A stretch of 64,000 nucleotides of DNA from an uncultured Azospirillum sp. (GCF_946480385.1 NZ_CAMLJP010000002.1:1-64000); one strand, 5' to 3'. Counted from the first letter of the stretch, positions 54,358 to 64,000 are shown. Made by a program: numbers and translations. The notes: generated by a model not told the origin, from the sequence alone.

Positions 54358-55389
54358 ATGGACCAGCGCATTTTCGAACCAAGCCCGGCCGCAAGCCCCG
54401 AAACGCTGGCCGTGCAGCCGCTGCTTCCCGGCGCCGACCTGCCGCTGCTGGTGACGCCGAAGGACGGCGTTCTGGACGACGATGGATGGCGGAATCTGCT
54501 GCCGGACATCCACGCGGTGGTGCGCGATCGGCTGCCGGTTGCCGGCGGTCTGCTGTTCCGCGGCTTCGGGCTGCATGGCGACGCCCCCTTCCGCGCCTTC
54601 GCCGAGAGCTTCGGCCGGCCGCTGCTCGATTATGATTTCGGCTCCACCCCGCGCTCCGCGGTCGACAAGGGCGTCTACACCTCCACCGAATATCCGGCCC
54701 ACCAGTCGATCCCGCTGCACAACGAGCAGGCCTATACCCTGCAGTGGCCGCAGACGATCTGGTTCCACTGCGTGACCGCCGCCGCCACCGGCGGGGCGAC
54801 GCCGATCGCCGACAGCCGGCTGGTCGCCCGGCGCATCGATCCGGCGATCCGCGCCCGCTTCGCCGACAAGCGCCTGATGTATGTGCGCAATTACGGAAAC
54901 GGGCTCGACCTGCCGTGGCAGCGCGCCTTCAACACCGACGATCCGGCGGAGGTCGAGCGATTCTGCCGCGCCAACGCCATCGCCTGGGAGTGGACCGAGG
55001 ACGGCGAGCTGCGCACCCGCCAGATCTGTCAGGCGGTGGCCCGCCATCCCGTGACCGGCGAGGAGGTCTGGTTCAATCAGGCCCACCTGTTCCACGTCTC
55101 CAACCTGCCGCCCGCGGTGCGCGACAGCCTGCTGGCGGTGGTGGAGGACGAGTCCGAGCTTCCCCGCCATGTCTTCTACGGCGACGGCACGCCCATCGAG
55201 GACGAGGCGCTGGAGCATATCCGCGCCGTCCTGGACGACTGCACCCGCAGTTTCCCCTGGCAGGACGGGGACATGATGATGCTCGACAACATGCTGGCGG
55301 CCCATGGGCGGGAGCCCTTCACCGGCAAGCGCAAGGTCGTGGTCGCAATGGCCGACCCCGTGCGCTCCCCCGACCTTCCCGCCGCCTGA
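54358..55389 (+). CDS. SyrP-like TauD-family hydroxylase (amino acid beta-hydroxylase)
   Basis: The 343-residue Fe(II)/2-oxoglutarate dioxygenase has the facial-triad HxE in IPLHNEQAYT near 120 and the distal His in AAHGREPF near 320. SyrP-type enzymes hydroxylate the beta carbon of aspartate held on an NRPS carrier domain. The Asp-coded module directly downstream supports this. The start MDQRIF at 54358 is preferred because the longer frame from 54244 crosses Fur-like DNA, although the ribosome site is weak. It is separated from the NRPS by 10 bp. Confidence 0.85.
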   Translation: MDQRIFEPSPAASPETLAVQPLLPGADLPLLVTPKDGVLDDDGWRNLLPDIHAVVRDRLPVAGGLLFRGFGLHGDAPFRAFAESFGRPLLDYDFGSTPRSAVDKGVYTSTEYPAHQSIPLHNEQAYTLQWPQTIWFHCVTAAATGGATPIADSRLVARRIDPAIRARFADKRLMYVRNYGNGLDLPWQRAFNTDDPAEVERFCRANAIAWEWTEDGELRTRQICQAVARHPVTGEEVWFNQAHLFHVSNLPPAVRDSLLAVVEDESELPRHVFYGDGTPIEDEALEHIRAVLDDCTRSFPWQDGDMMMLDNMLAAHGREPFTGKRKVVVAMADPVRSPDLPAA

Positions 55390-55399
55390 GGACCCGGTC

Positions 55400-58300
55400 A
55401 TGGACAGCATCACGACCGCACCCGCCGCGATTCCGACCGCCATTCCCGCTGGCGAAGAACAGCGCGCCCTGTGGACCGCCTGGCGTCTGGCGCCGGAGGA
55501 TCCGGCCTACAACATGACCTATGCGGTGGAGTTGGCGCCGGGCATCGACCCGCAGCGGCTGGCCGCCGCCTTCGCCCAGGTCATCGCCGGGCACGAGGCG
55601 CTATCCAGCCACTACCGCGAGGATGCCGATGGTCGCCTCGTCATGGAACGGCAGCCCGGATTCGTCCCCGATGTCGCCATCCACACCACCGAGGCGATGA
55701 GCGACGCCGAACGCCTGCGCTGGCTGGAGCGCGAGGCCGACCTACCGCTGCCGCTCGACCGCGCCGTCGCCTGCCGCGTGCGGCTGCTGGCCGAGCCGGA
55801 GGGGCTGGTGCATCTGCTGGTCGTGCTGCACCACATCGCCGGCGATTACCTGTCCTTCGAAATCCTGTGCGAACAGGCCTTCACCGCCTACGAGACATCG
55901 TCCGCAGCCGGCTCCACGGCTGGAGGCCGCTACTTCGACTGGCTGGAACGGCAACGAGCGCTGCAATCCGGGCCTGAAGCCGCGCGGCTGGACGCCTTCT
56001 GGCGCGACCGCATGACGGACGCGGCACCGCCGCCGGAGCTGCCGGCCGACCGCATCGACCGTCCGGGTCCGCCGCAGGAAACCGACCTTCGGCTCGATGC
56101 CGCCATGACGGCGCGCGTGCGTGCGGCGGCCGATAAGGCCGGCGTCGGCGTCTTCCCTCTGCTGACCGCAGTCTTCCAGATCTTCCTGCATCGCTGGAGC
56201 GGCCAGGACCGCTTCATGATCGGAACGCCGGTGTCCGGGCGGCAAGGCGCCGCCGACCGCGCGATGATCGGCTACACGCTGAACGCCCTGCCCTGGCCCG
56301 CCGACCTGTCCGGCAACCCCACCATCGCCGACCTCGCGCGCACCGCGCAGCGGACGCTGAAGGCGCTGCTGCGCCACCGCCGCCTGCCGCTTGCCCGCAT
56401 CACCACGCTGGCCGGCGGCAACGGGCCGCTGTTCCGCCATATGACCACCTATGTCCCGGTGGGCGAGCGCGCCGCCATCAACCGCGCCGTCCGGCGGGAG
56501 CTGTTCGCCCAGCAACGCGGCGCCGCCAACGAATTGAACCTGCGTTGGGTCGACGATGGCGAGCGGCTGACCGGCCAGTGGCGCGCCGACCCGGCGCTGT
56601 TCGCACCGGTGACCTCCGCCCGCATGCGGCGCGGCTTCCTCGCCCTGCTCGACCGCGCTCTCTCCGATCCAGACGCTCCGATCGCTGCGCTGGAGGCGAC
56701 CACCGACGACGCCGGCCGCTCGCTGCGCCGGGGACCTGCCGCCGGCGCGCCGACCTCGGCCCTTGCGCTGTTCGAGGCCGCTGTCGCGCGTCACCCCGAC
56801 CGCGCGGCCGTGGAGGACGGCGACCAAGTCCTGACCTACGCCGACCTCGACGCTGCTGCCGGCCGTTTGGCAGGGTGGCTGGCCGACGCCGGGGTGCAGC
56901 CTGGTGACCGTATCGGACTGTGGCTGCCGCGCGGCGCGGCGCTGGCCGTCGGCATGATCGCGGCATGGAAGGCAGGAGCGGCCTATCTTTGCCTGGACCC
57001 GGCGCTACCCGACGCGCGCCTCGCTTTCCTGGCGACGGACAGCAGCGCACGCGCCGTCGTCGGCCACGGCGCGGCACCCGGCTGGCTCGGCGGAGCGGCG
57101 TGGCTGGAGTTGGACGGCGCATCCGTTGATGGCAGCCCAGGCAAATCCGCCCCCGTCCCGGCGAGCCCCGACCTGCCGGCCTACCTGATCTACACGTCCG
57201 GCTCCACCGGCACGCCCAAGGGGGTGGTGGTCACCCAGGGAAACCTCGCCCAGTATGCCCGGGGCGTGCTGGCGGCAATGGAGCTGCCGGAGGACGCCAC
57301 CCTTGCCACGCTGGCGTCGGTAACCGCCGACCTCGGCTATACCGCGTGGTTCGGGGCGCTGCTCGGCGGGCGTTCCCTGCGGGTGATCGCGCCGGCACTG
57401 GCCGACGACCCCGAGGCGCTGGCCCGCCACTTCGCCGGACGGCCGGTCGACGCGCTGAAGATCGTACCCTCGCATCTCGCAGCCCTGATGGCGGTGGCCG
57501 AGCCGGCCCGGCTGCTGCCGCGCCGCTGCCTCGTCCTCGGCGGCGAGGCGCTGGAGGGCGGCTTCGTCGCCCGCCTCCGTGCGCTCGCCCCCGGCTGCCG
57601 GGTGCTGAACCATTATGGCCCGACCGAGACGACCGTCGGCTGCCTGACTGCCCCCGCCCCGCAAGACTCCAGCGCTCCGGTCCCCATCGGCGCCCCGCTG
57701 GCCGGCGTGCATGCCGCGGTGCTGGACCGCCACGGCGACCCGGTGCCGCTCGGCGTCGTCGGCGAACTCGCCATCGGCGGCAGTGGTGTCGCCGCCGGCT
57801 ATCTCGGCCGGCCGGCGCTGACCGCAGAGCGCTTCGTGCCCGACCCGTGGCGCAGCGGCGGCCGGCTGTACCGCACCGGCGACCGTGTGCGCCTCAACGC
57901 CGCCGGCCTCGTGGAATTCCTTGGCCGCGCCGATGATCAGGTGAAGATCCGCGGCTTCCGCGTCGAACTGGGTGAGGTCGAATCCTGGCTGCGCCGCCAG
58001 CCCGGCGTGGTGGAAGCGGCCGTCCTCGCCCGTCCGGTGACCTCTGGCGGCGGGTCCGGCTTGCGCCTGACGGCCTTCGTCGCCCCGGCAACGCTCGACG
58101 GAGGCGCCCTGCGGACCGCCATGGCCGCCGTCCTGCCGGATGCGATGGTGCCGTCGGCGCTGCATGTCCTGCCGGCGCTGCCCCGCCTGCCGAACGGCAA
58201 GATCGACCGCAAGTCGCTGCCGGACGATGAAACCGCCGCCCCGCCCGTCCCTTCGGCCGGCCGCCCCCGGACGGATGCCGAGGAAACACTCGCCGCCATC

Positions 58301-61300
58301 TGGGCGGAGGTGCTGGGACGCCCGTCGGTCGGGGTCGAGGAAGACTTCTTCGCCATCGGCGGCGATTCGATCCTGGCGCTCCAGGTCATCGCCAAGGCCC
58401 GGCCGAAGGGGCTTGCCCTGAAGCCGAAGCTGTTCTTCCAGAAACGCACCATCACAGCCATTGCCGCTGCCATCACCGCTCCACGGCCGCAAGCACCGGC
58501 CGAGGGCAAGCCCGCCCCGAAGGAGCGCACCCCCTTCGCCCTCTGCGGCCTCGACGCCGACGCAGTGGCGGCGCTGCGCGCCGAACGCCCAGGACTGGAG
58601 GACGCCTATCCGCTGTCGTCGCTCCAGCAGGGCCTGCTGTACCACGGCCTGATCGACCCGGCCGGCGGCGCCTATGTCAACCAACTGGTGATCGAGGCGG
58701 ATGGCCCCTTCGACGCCGACGCCTTCACCGCCGCCTGGCAGGACGCCGTCGCCGCCAACCCCATCCTGCGGACCTCCTTCCGCTGGGACGGGGTGGATCG
58801 CCCGCTGCAACTGGTGGAGCGCACCGCCACGCTGCCCATCGCCCATCGTGACTGGAGCGACCTGTCCGACGATGGCCGCGAGGCGGCGCTTGCCGCCTTT
58901 CTGGCGGAGGACCGGGCGCGCGGCTTCGCGCTGGACCGGGCGCCGCTGATGCGGCTCGCGCTGATCCGCTGCGGCAACGGGCGCTGGTGGCTGCTGTGGA
59001 GCCGCCATCATCTGGTGGTCGACGGCTGGTGTTCGATCCTGCTGGTGGACGAGGTGCTGGAACGCTACCGCGCCCGTCTGGCAGACGAATCTCCGGCTCT
59101 GCCCGCCCGCCGCCCGTTCCGTGACCACATCGCCTGGCTCCAGCGCAGGGACGACCGCAGCGCCGCCGGCTTCTGGCGGAGCTTCCTCTCCGGCGTGGAG
59201 GGCGCTACCCCGCTGCCGATGCTGGCACCGGCGCCCGAAACCGGCAGCGCGGTTCCGCTCAGCCACTCCCTGCTGCTGGACGAGGCGGAAACCGCCCGTC
59301 TGACCGCCACGGCCCGTGGGCTGGGCGTCACCCTGAACACGCTGGTGCAGGGCGCCTGGGGTCTCGTGCTGGCCGCCCGGTCGGGACGCGACGACGTGCT
59401 GTTCGGCGTCACCTCCTCCGGCCGGCCGGCCGAGTTGGACGGGGCGGAGCACATGCTGGGCGTCTTCATCAACACGCTGCCCCTGCGGGTGCGCGTGCCC
59501 GGCCAGCGCCGCCTCGGCGATTACCTGCGCGGCATCCAGGCCGACAACGCCGCGATGCGCGAGCATGAGCACAGCGCGCTTGCCGACATCCAGGCACAGG
59601 CGGGCGCCGGGCCGCTGTTCGACACGCTGCTGGTCTTCCAGAATCTACCGATGCTGGAGGGGCGGCGGCGCCGGGTCGGTGCGCTCGACCTGCGCCAGCG
59701 CGACAATGTGGAGCGCACGCACTACGCCCTCACCATTGAGGTTTTCCCCGGCGACCGGCTCGCGGTCGCCATCGACGCCGATGGCCGCCGGATCGACGCC
59801 ACCACCCTCGCCCGCATCGCCGACGGCTTCCGCGCCGCCCTGCTGTCGCTGACCCGTGGTGCCGGAACCCCGTTGGCGGCGCTGCCGCGGATGGGCGAGG
59901 CCGAGGCGCAAACCTTGCGCGGCTGGAGCGCCGGCCCGGCCTCCCCGCGCCTGTCGCCGGACTGGGTGGAGCGGGTCGCCGCCCGCGTCCAGGCCCATCC
60001 CGACCGCATCGCCGCCCGCTGTGAGGGCGCCAGCCTGAGTTATGGCGAGCTTTGGCGGCGTTCGGAACGGCTGTCCCGCGGCCTCGATGCGGCGGGTCTG
60101 CGTCCCGACGGATTGGTGGCCTTGCTCGCCTCCCGCGGGCTCGACCTGCTGTGCCTGATGGTGGCGGTGCTGCGGGCCGGGGGTGCGTGGCTGCCGCTCG
60201 ACCCCGCCCATCCGCCCGCCCGCTGGGCCCAGGTGATGGAGCAGGCCGGCCATCCGCTGCTGATCCGCGACGAGGCGGTTCCCTGCGACCTGCCCGCCCT
60301 CACCACCGCCGATCTGCTGGCCCGCGCCGCCGGGGAGGGGCGCCTGCCGGCGGTGCCGCCCCGCGGCGACCAGCGCGCCTATGTGCTGTTCACCTCCGGC
60401 TCCACCGGGACGCCTAAGGGGGCGATGGTCACCCGCGACGGCATGCTGAACAACATGCTGGCGAAGGTCGATCCGCTGCAGCTCGGCGAATGGGACGTCA
60501 TTGCCCAGACCGCTCCGTCCTGCTTCGACATCTCGGTCTGGCAGACCCTGACCGCGCCCTTGTTGGGCGCGGCGGTGGAGATCATTCCCGACAGCGTGGT
60601 GCGCGACCCTGACGCCCTGCTCGACCGGCTGGGGCAGATGGGTGTCACCCTGTTCGAGCCGGTGCCGTCGCTGATGCGCACTCTGGCGGAAACGCGCGAT
60701 GCCGACGGGCGCCCACGGCCGCTGCCGGCGCTGCGCTGGGTCCTGCCGACGGGAGAGGCGCCGTCCGCCGCCGATGCCGGCGCGTGGTTCGACGCCTACC
60801 CCGCCATCCCGCTGATGAACGCCTACGGCCCGGCCGAGTGCGCCGACGACGTCGCCTTCCATCCGCTGCACGCGGCCCCAATCCCCGGCTCCACCATTCC
60901 CATCGGCCGGCCGACCGCCGGTGCGGAGCTGCGCATCGTCGACGGCGACCTCGCCGCGGTCCCGATTGGAACGGTCGGCGAAATCGCCGTCGGCGGAATC
61001 GGGGTCGGCCGCGGCTATCTGGGCGACCCGCGCCGAACAGCATTGTCCTTCATTCCCGACCCGGACGGCGCACCGGGCACCCGCCTCTACCGCACCGGCG
61101 ATCTCGGCCGCTGGTCGGCGCGGGGCGCCATCGAATGGGCCGGGCGCGGCGACTTCCAGATGAAGCTGCGCGGCTTCCGCATCGAGGCCGGCGAGGTCGA
61201 GGCGACGCTGGAACGCCATCCGGCCGTCCGCCGAGCCGTCGTCCAGATCCGCGCCGACCATCTGACCGCATGGTGGGAACCGGCCGACAGTGTCGCCGAT

Positions 61301-64000
61301 GTCCTTGCCGAAACCCTCGCCGCCCATGCGGCGGAAACGCTGCCGCCCTACATGGTGCCGACCCGTTGGGTGCGGATGACCGCCTGGCCGCGCAACGCCA
61401 ACGGCAAACTCGACCGCAAGGCGCTGCCCGATGCCGAGGCCACATCTTTCGCCGCGACCGACGTGCCGCCGGCCACCGAAACCGAACACCGGCTGGCACT
61501 CCTCTGGCAAGAGCTGCTGCCGGGAAGCGCCGTCGGCCGCAACGCCGACTTCTTCGCCCTCGGCGGCCATTCCCTGCTTGCCGCCCGCCTGATCGCCCGC
61601 CTGCGCCGGGACGGCTGGCCCGGCCTGCCCCTGCGCACGGTGTTCGAGGCATCGGAACTCCGCGCCCTCGCCGCCCGGCTCGACGCCCTGGCCGGCGTTG
61701 GAAACGACGACACCCCGCCGTTGCGCCCGGTGGAGCGGCGGGAGGTGATGCCGCTGTCCCCCGCCCAGCAGCGCCTGTGGCTGGTCGACCGGCTGTCGGG
61801 CGGCGGCACCGCCTACCTGATGGCGGCCCGGCTGGATCTCGCCGGCGACCTCGACGCCACAGCGCTGGAAACGGCCCTCAACGCAGTCGTCGCCCGCCAC
61901 GAGATCCTGCGCACTGCCTATCCGGAGCGCGACGAGGAGCCTGCCGCCGTCATCGCCCCCGCCCTGTCGATCCCGCTGCCATTGGAGGATTTGTCCGGGC
62001 TGCCGCCGGAAGAACGGGAGTCCTGCGCCCGGGCGCAGGAGGAGGAGCATGCGCGCACCGCATTCGACCTCGCGGCCGGCCCGCTGCTGCGCGCCCGTCT
62101 CCTGCGGATGGATGCCGACACCCACCGGCTGCTGTTCGCCATGCACCACATGATCGCCGACGGCTGGTCGGTCGGCGTGCTGTGCCGCGACCTCGCCACC
62201 GCCTACCGCGCGGCACAGGCCGGCGGGGCTCCCGACTGGCCGCCGCTGCCGGTGCAATATGCCGATTATGCGGTCTGGCAACGCACCCTGTTGTCGGGCG
62301 AACGGCTGGCGCGCGAGACCGCCTTCTGGCGCGACCGCCTTGCCGGGGCGCCGACCGCACTGGCCCTGCCGACCGACCGGCCGCGCCCGGCGATTGCCTC
62401 CACGCGCGGCGACTCCCTGCGCCTGCGCCTGGATGCTGGCCTGCTGGCCCGGGTGGAGGATTGGGCACGCCGCCGCGGCGCCACGCCCTTCATGGCCCTG
62501 CTCGCCGCCTTCAATGCCATGCTGCATCGGGAGACCGGCGCCGGCGACCTGCTGGTCGGCACCGACACCGCCGGCCGGCCGGATCGCGCGCTGGAGGGGC
62601 TGATCGGCTTCTTCGTCAATGTCGTTCCGCTGCGCTCCCGCCTGGAGCCGGGGGTCAGCTTCGACGCGCTGCTCGACCGCACCCGGCAGACGGCGCTCGA
62701 CGCCTTCGAGCATGACGCCCTGCCCTTCGACCGCATCGTCGAGGCGGTCGGGGTGCCGCGCGACCGTGGGCGCAACCCGCTGGTCCAGGTTCTGTTCGTG
62801 CTGCAGAACGTGCCCGGCGGGCCGCTGGAGCTGCCGGACCTCGTCATCGCCGAAGCCCCGCCCGCCGAACGGCAGTCGAAGTTCGACATGGCCCTGTTCC
62901 TCGAGCCGATGGCGGGCGGGATCGCCGCCGACTGGGTGTTCGCCAGCACCCTGTTCGATCCCGCGACCGTGCACCGGTTCCATGACGCCTGGGTCGCGCT
63001 GCTGGAACGCGCGGTCGCCGATCCGTTCCAGCCCGTCCTTCCCCCCTCCCCCGCCCCTTCTGCCGGTCAGGAGTTCCCACCCATGGACCAGACCCGGCGC
63101 GCCAGCGCCAAGCTCTCCCGTCTCGGCGGGCCGGCGGCCCCCTGCCGCCCGGCCCGGCTGCAAGCCGCCGATCCCATCCGCCGCTCCTTCCTGACGCCGG
63201 GCTCGGACTTTCCGATCATGCTGGAGCCGGCGGCGCCCGACCTCGACCCGGTCGCCTGGGCGCAAGCCAACCGCGGGATGATCGACGACCTGCTGCTGCG
63301 CCACGGCGCCATCCTGTTCCGCGGCTTCGCCCTGCCCGACCCGCAAGCCTTCGAATCCTTCGCCGAGGCGATGGAGCCGGCCGGCCTGTTCGGTTCCTAC
63401 GGCGACCTGCCGAAGAAGGAGGGCGGGCGCAACACCTACCGCTCCACGCCGTATCCCGAGCGGCAAATGATCCTCTACCACAATGAAAGCAGCCATCTGG
63501 ACCGCTGGCCGCGCAAGCAGTGGTTCTTCGCCGAGCAGGTGGCGCCGGTCGGCGGCTGCACCCCCATCGTCGACTGCCGCCGGATGCTGACGCTGCTGCC
63601 GGCCGATCTGGTGGCGATGCTGGAGACGCGCGGGCTGCTCTATGTCCGCACCTTCACGCCGCGCCTGGATGTCGATTGGCGCGACTTCTTCAAGACCGAC
63701 GACCGCGCGGCGGTGGAAGCCCACTGTGCCGCCGGCGGGATAGAGCTGCGCTGGCTCGACCCCGACACGCCGCAGACCCGGACCCGCTGCCCGGCGGTGA
63801 TCCGCCACCCGCTGAGCGGCGAGCGCAGCTTCTTCAACCAGATGCAGCTCCACCACCCCGCCTGCCTGGAAGCGGAGGTGCGGGCCGACCTGCTGGAAAT
63901 GGCCGGCATGGAGCGCTTCCCCCGCAACGTCCTGTTCGGCGACGGCGAGACGATCCCGGACGAAACCATGGCCGTGATCGGCGAGGCGTACGAGGCGTGC
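55400..64000 (+). CDS. Multimodular NRPS (C-A[Asp]-T-C-A[Dab?]-T-C) with fused C-terminal hydroxylase; runs off the window
   Basis: One open frame of 2867 codons reaches the window end without a stop. Domain order: C1 (10-435; motif HHIAGDY at 144, last Gly replaced), A1 (454-950; code D-L-T-K-V-G-H-V-G-K, the aspartate code), T1 (GGDSI, Ser990), C2 (1068-1510; HHLVVDGW at 1203), A2 (1518-2010; code D-I-W-E-L-T-A-D-D-K, which I recall for 2,4-diaminobutyrate), T2 (GGHSL, Ser2058), C3 (2115-2535; HHMIADGW at 2249). A TauD/SyrP-like domain follows from about 2590, with HNE at 2694-2696. GAGGA precedes ATG 55400. T1 ends in GGDSI, as often before epimerisation or dual domains, but C2 has a condensation-type motif. 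It builds a siderophore backbone with the other NRPS. Confidence 0.9.
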   Translation, partial: MDSITTAPAAIPTAIPAGEEQRALWTAWRLAPEDPAYNMTYAVELAPGIDPQRLAAAFAQVIAGHEALSSHYREDADGRLVMERQPGFVPDVAIHTTEAMSDAERLRWLEREADLPLPLDRAVACRVRLLAEPEGLVHLLVVLHHIAGDYLSFEILCEQAFTAYETSSAAGSTAGGRYFDWLERQRALQSGPEAARLDAFWRDRMTDAAPPPELPADRIDRPGPPQETDLRLDAAMTARVRAAADKAGVGVFPLLTAVFQIFLHRWSGQDRFMIGTPVSGRQGAADRAMIGYTLNALPWPADLSGNPTIADLARTAQRTLKALLRHRRLPLARITTLAGGNGPLFRHMTTYVPVGERAAINRAVRRELFAQQRGAANELNLRWVDDGERLTGQWRADPALFAPVTSARMRRGFLALLDRALSDPDAPIAALEATTDDAGRSLRRGPAAGAPTSALALFEAAVARHPDRAAVEDGDQVLTYADLDAAAGRLAGWLADAGVQPGDRIGLWLPRGAALAVGMIAAWKAGAAYLCLDPALPDARLAFLATDSSARAVVGHGAAPGWLGGAAWLELDGASVDGSPGKSAPVPASPDLPAYLIYTSGSTGTPKGVVVTQGNLAQYARGVLAAMELPEDATLATLASVTADLGYTAWFGALLGGRSLRVIAPALADDPEALARHFAGRPVDALKIVPSHLAALMAVAEPARLLPRRCLVLGGEALEGGFVARLRALAPGCRVLNHYGPTETTVGCLTAPAPQDSSAPVPIGAPLAGVHAAVLDRHGDPVPLGVVGELAIGGSGVAAGYLGRPALTAERFVPDPWRSGGRLYRTGDRVRLNAAGLVEFLGRADDQVKIRGFRVELGEVESWLRRQPGVVEAAVLARPVTSGGGSGLRLTAFVAPATLDGGALRTAMAAVLPDAMVPSALHVLPALPRLPNGKIDRKSLPDDETAAPPVPSAGRPRTDAEETLAAIWAEVLGRPSVGVEEDFFAIGGDSILALQVIAKARPKGLALKPKLFFQKRTITAIAAAITAPRPQAPAEGKPAPKERTPFALCGLDADAVAALRAERPGLEDAYPLSSLQQGLLYHGLIDPAGGAYVNQLVIEADGPFDADAFTAAWQDAVAANPILRTSFRWDGVDRPLQLVERTATLPIAHRDWSDLSDDGREAALAAFLAEDRARGFALDRAPLMRLALIRCGNGRWWLLWSRHHLVVDGWCSILLVDEVLERYRARLADESPALPARRPFRDHIAWLQRRDDRSAAGFWRSFLSGVEGATPLPMLAPAPETGSAVPLSHSLLLDEAETARLTATARGLGVTLNTLVQGAWGLVLAARSGRDDVLFGVTSSGRPAELDGAEHMLGVFINTLPLRVRVPGQRRLGDYLRGIQADNAAMREHEHSALADIQAQAGAGPLFDTLLVFQNLPMLEGRRRRVGALDLRQRDNVERTHYALTIEVFPGDRLAVAIDADGRRIDATTLARIADGFRAALLSLTRGAGTPLAALPRMGEAEAQTLRGWSAGPASPRLSPDWVERVAARVQAHPDRIAARCEGASLSYGELWRRSERLSRGLDAAGLRPDGLVALLASRGLDLLCLMVAVLRAGGAWLPLDPAHPPARWAQVMEQAGHPLLIRDEAVPCDLPALTTADLLARAAGEGRLPAVPPRGDQRAYVLFTSGSTGTPKGAMVTRDGMLNNMLAKVDPLQLGEWDVIAQTAPSCFDISVWQTLTAPLLGAAVEIIPDSVVRDPDALLDRLGQMGVTLFEPVPSLMRTLAETRDADGRPRPLPALRWVLPTGEAPSAADAGAWFDAYPAIPLMNAYGPAECADDVAFHPLHAAPIPGSTIPIGRPTAGAELRIVDGDLAAVPIGTVGEIAVGGIGVGRGYLGDPRRTALSFIPDPDGAPGTRLYRTGDLGRWSARGAIEWAGRGDFQMKLRGFRIEAGEVEATLERHPAVRRAVVQIRADHLTAWWEPADSVADVLAETLAAHAAETLPPYMVPTRWVRMTAWPRNANGKLDRKALPDAEATSFAATDVPPATETEHRLALLWQELLPGSAVGRNADFFALGGHSLLAARLIARLRRDGWPGLPLRTVFEASELRALAARLDALAGVGNDDTPPLRPVERREVMPLSPAQQRLWLVDRLSGGGTAYLMAARLDLAGDLDATALETALNAVVARHEILRTAYPERDEEPAAVIAPALSIPLPLEDLSGLPPEERESCARAQEEEHARTAFDLAAGPLLRARLLRMDADTHRLLFAMHHMIADGWSVGVLCRDLATAYRAAQAGGAPDWPPLPVQYADYAVWQRTLLSGERLARETAFWRDRLAGAPTALALPTDRPRPAIASTRGDSLRLRLDAGLLARVEDWARRRGATPFMALLAAFNAMLHRETGAGDLLVGTDTAGRPDRALEGLIGFFVNVVPLRSRLEPGVSFDALLDRTRQTALDAFEHDALPFDRIVEAVGVPRDRGRNPLVQVLFVLQNVPGGPLELPDLVIAEAPPAERQSKFDMALFLEPMAGGIAADWVFASTLFDPATVHRFHDAWVALLERAVADPFQPVLPPSPAPSAGQEFPPMDQTRRASAKLSRLGGPAAPCRPARLQAADPIRRSFLTPGSDFPIMLEPAAPDLDPVAWAQANRGMIDDLLLRHGAILFRGFALPDPQAFESFAEAMEPAGLFGSYGDLPKKEGGRNTYRSTPYPERQMILYHNESSHLDRWPRKQWFFAEQVAPVGGCTPIVDCRRMLTLLPADLVAMLETRGLLYVRTFTPRLDVDWRDFFKTDDRAAVEAHCAAGGIELRWLDPDTPQTRTRCPAVIRHPLSGERSFFNQMQLHHPACLEAEVRADLLEMAGMERFPRNVLFGDGETIPDETMAVIGEAYEAC

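Noticed and set aside
58603..59900. Second condensation-type domain of the large NRPS as an epimerase
   Set aside because: The preceding carrier has GGDSI, as before epimerases, but the motif HHLVVDGW and the following adenylation domain fit a condensing or dual domain better. Left undecided.
57005..63856. Two very long minus-strand frames (855 and 1403 residues) opposite the large NRPS
   Set aside because: They lie antisense to clear NRPS domains. Length alone reflects high GC content; no domains or ribosome sites support them.

Overview
The window is GC-rich DNA, densely coding and with many 4-bp ATGA gene overlaps. Gene content points to an alphaproteobacterium of the Rhodospirillales, most like Azospirillum; that assignment is inference. 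I see no rRNA, tRNA, insertion sequence, phage gene or CRISPR array.

Region 1 (about 1-19600) handles choline and glycine betaine. A minus-strand group encodes a betaine-type periplasmic binding protein, a cytoplasmic protein fusing a ProV-like ABC ATPase domain to a chemoreceptor signalling domain, and a Fae-like protein. Facing it are gbcA-gbcB (betaine to dimethylglycine), a GlxA/GbdR-type regulator, and a long operon dgcA-dgcB-etfA-etfB (dimethylglycine to sarcosine), proV-proW, a GNAT gene and pabB. A phosphorylcholine phosphatase gene converges on pabB. Each demethylation releases formaldehyde.

Region 2 (about 19800-40530) is an almost complete tetrahydromethanopterin (H4MPT) and methylofuran formaldehyde oxidation module: fae, mtdB, mch and fhcBADC. 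It also holds cofactor genes: RFAP synthase, three ATP-grasp ligases, CitG-like, HisA-like, MfnB-, MfnE- and MfnF-like proteins, a DHPS-like protein, a FolB-like aldolase and a DmrB-like flavoprotein. A second GlxA-type regulator sits inside it. Together, regions 1 and 2 read as one scheme: import betaine, demethylate it, capture the formaldehyde on H4MPT and oxidise it to formate. An inverted repeat GTCGC-N10-GCGAC occurs upstream of gbcA, dgcA and the fhc/RFAP-synthase divergent pair, so the two halves may share a regulator.

Region 3 (about 40490-64000) is a peptide siderophore locus. The minus-strand operon runs mbtH, diaminobutyrate aminotransferase, an NRPS (C-A-T, Gly-like code), a PvdE-type exporter, an acyltransferase, ornithine N-hydroxylase, a TonB-dependent receptor and three small or PepSY inner-membrane proteins. 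The plus strand carries a SyrP-like hydroxylase and a large NRPS that runs off the window end. That NRPS has an Asp-type and a probable Dab-type adenylation domain and a fused C-terminal hydroxylase domain. Fur-box-like sequence lies between the two divergent units.

The most unusual item is the ABC-ATPase/chemoreceptor fusion at 599-2314. It is a ProV paralogue that keeps Walker A but has lost the Q-loop Gln, the LSGGQ signature, the catalytic Glu and the H-loop His, with the chemoreceptor output domain in place of the CBS domains.
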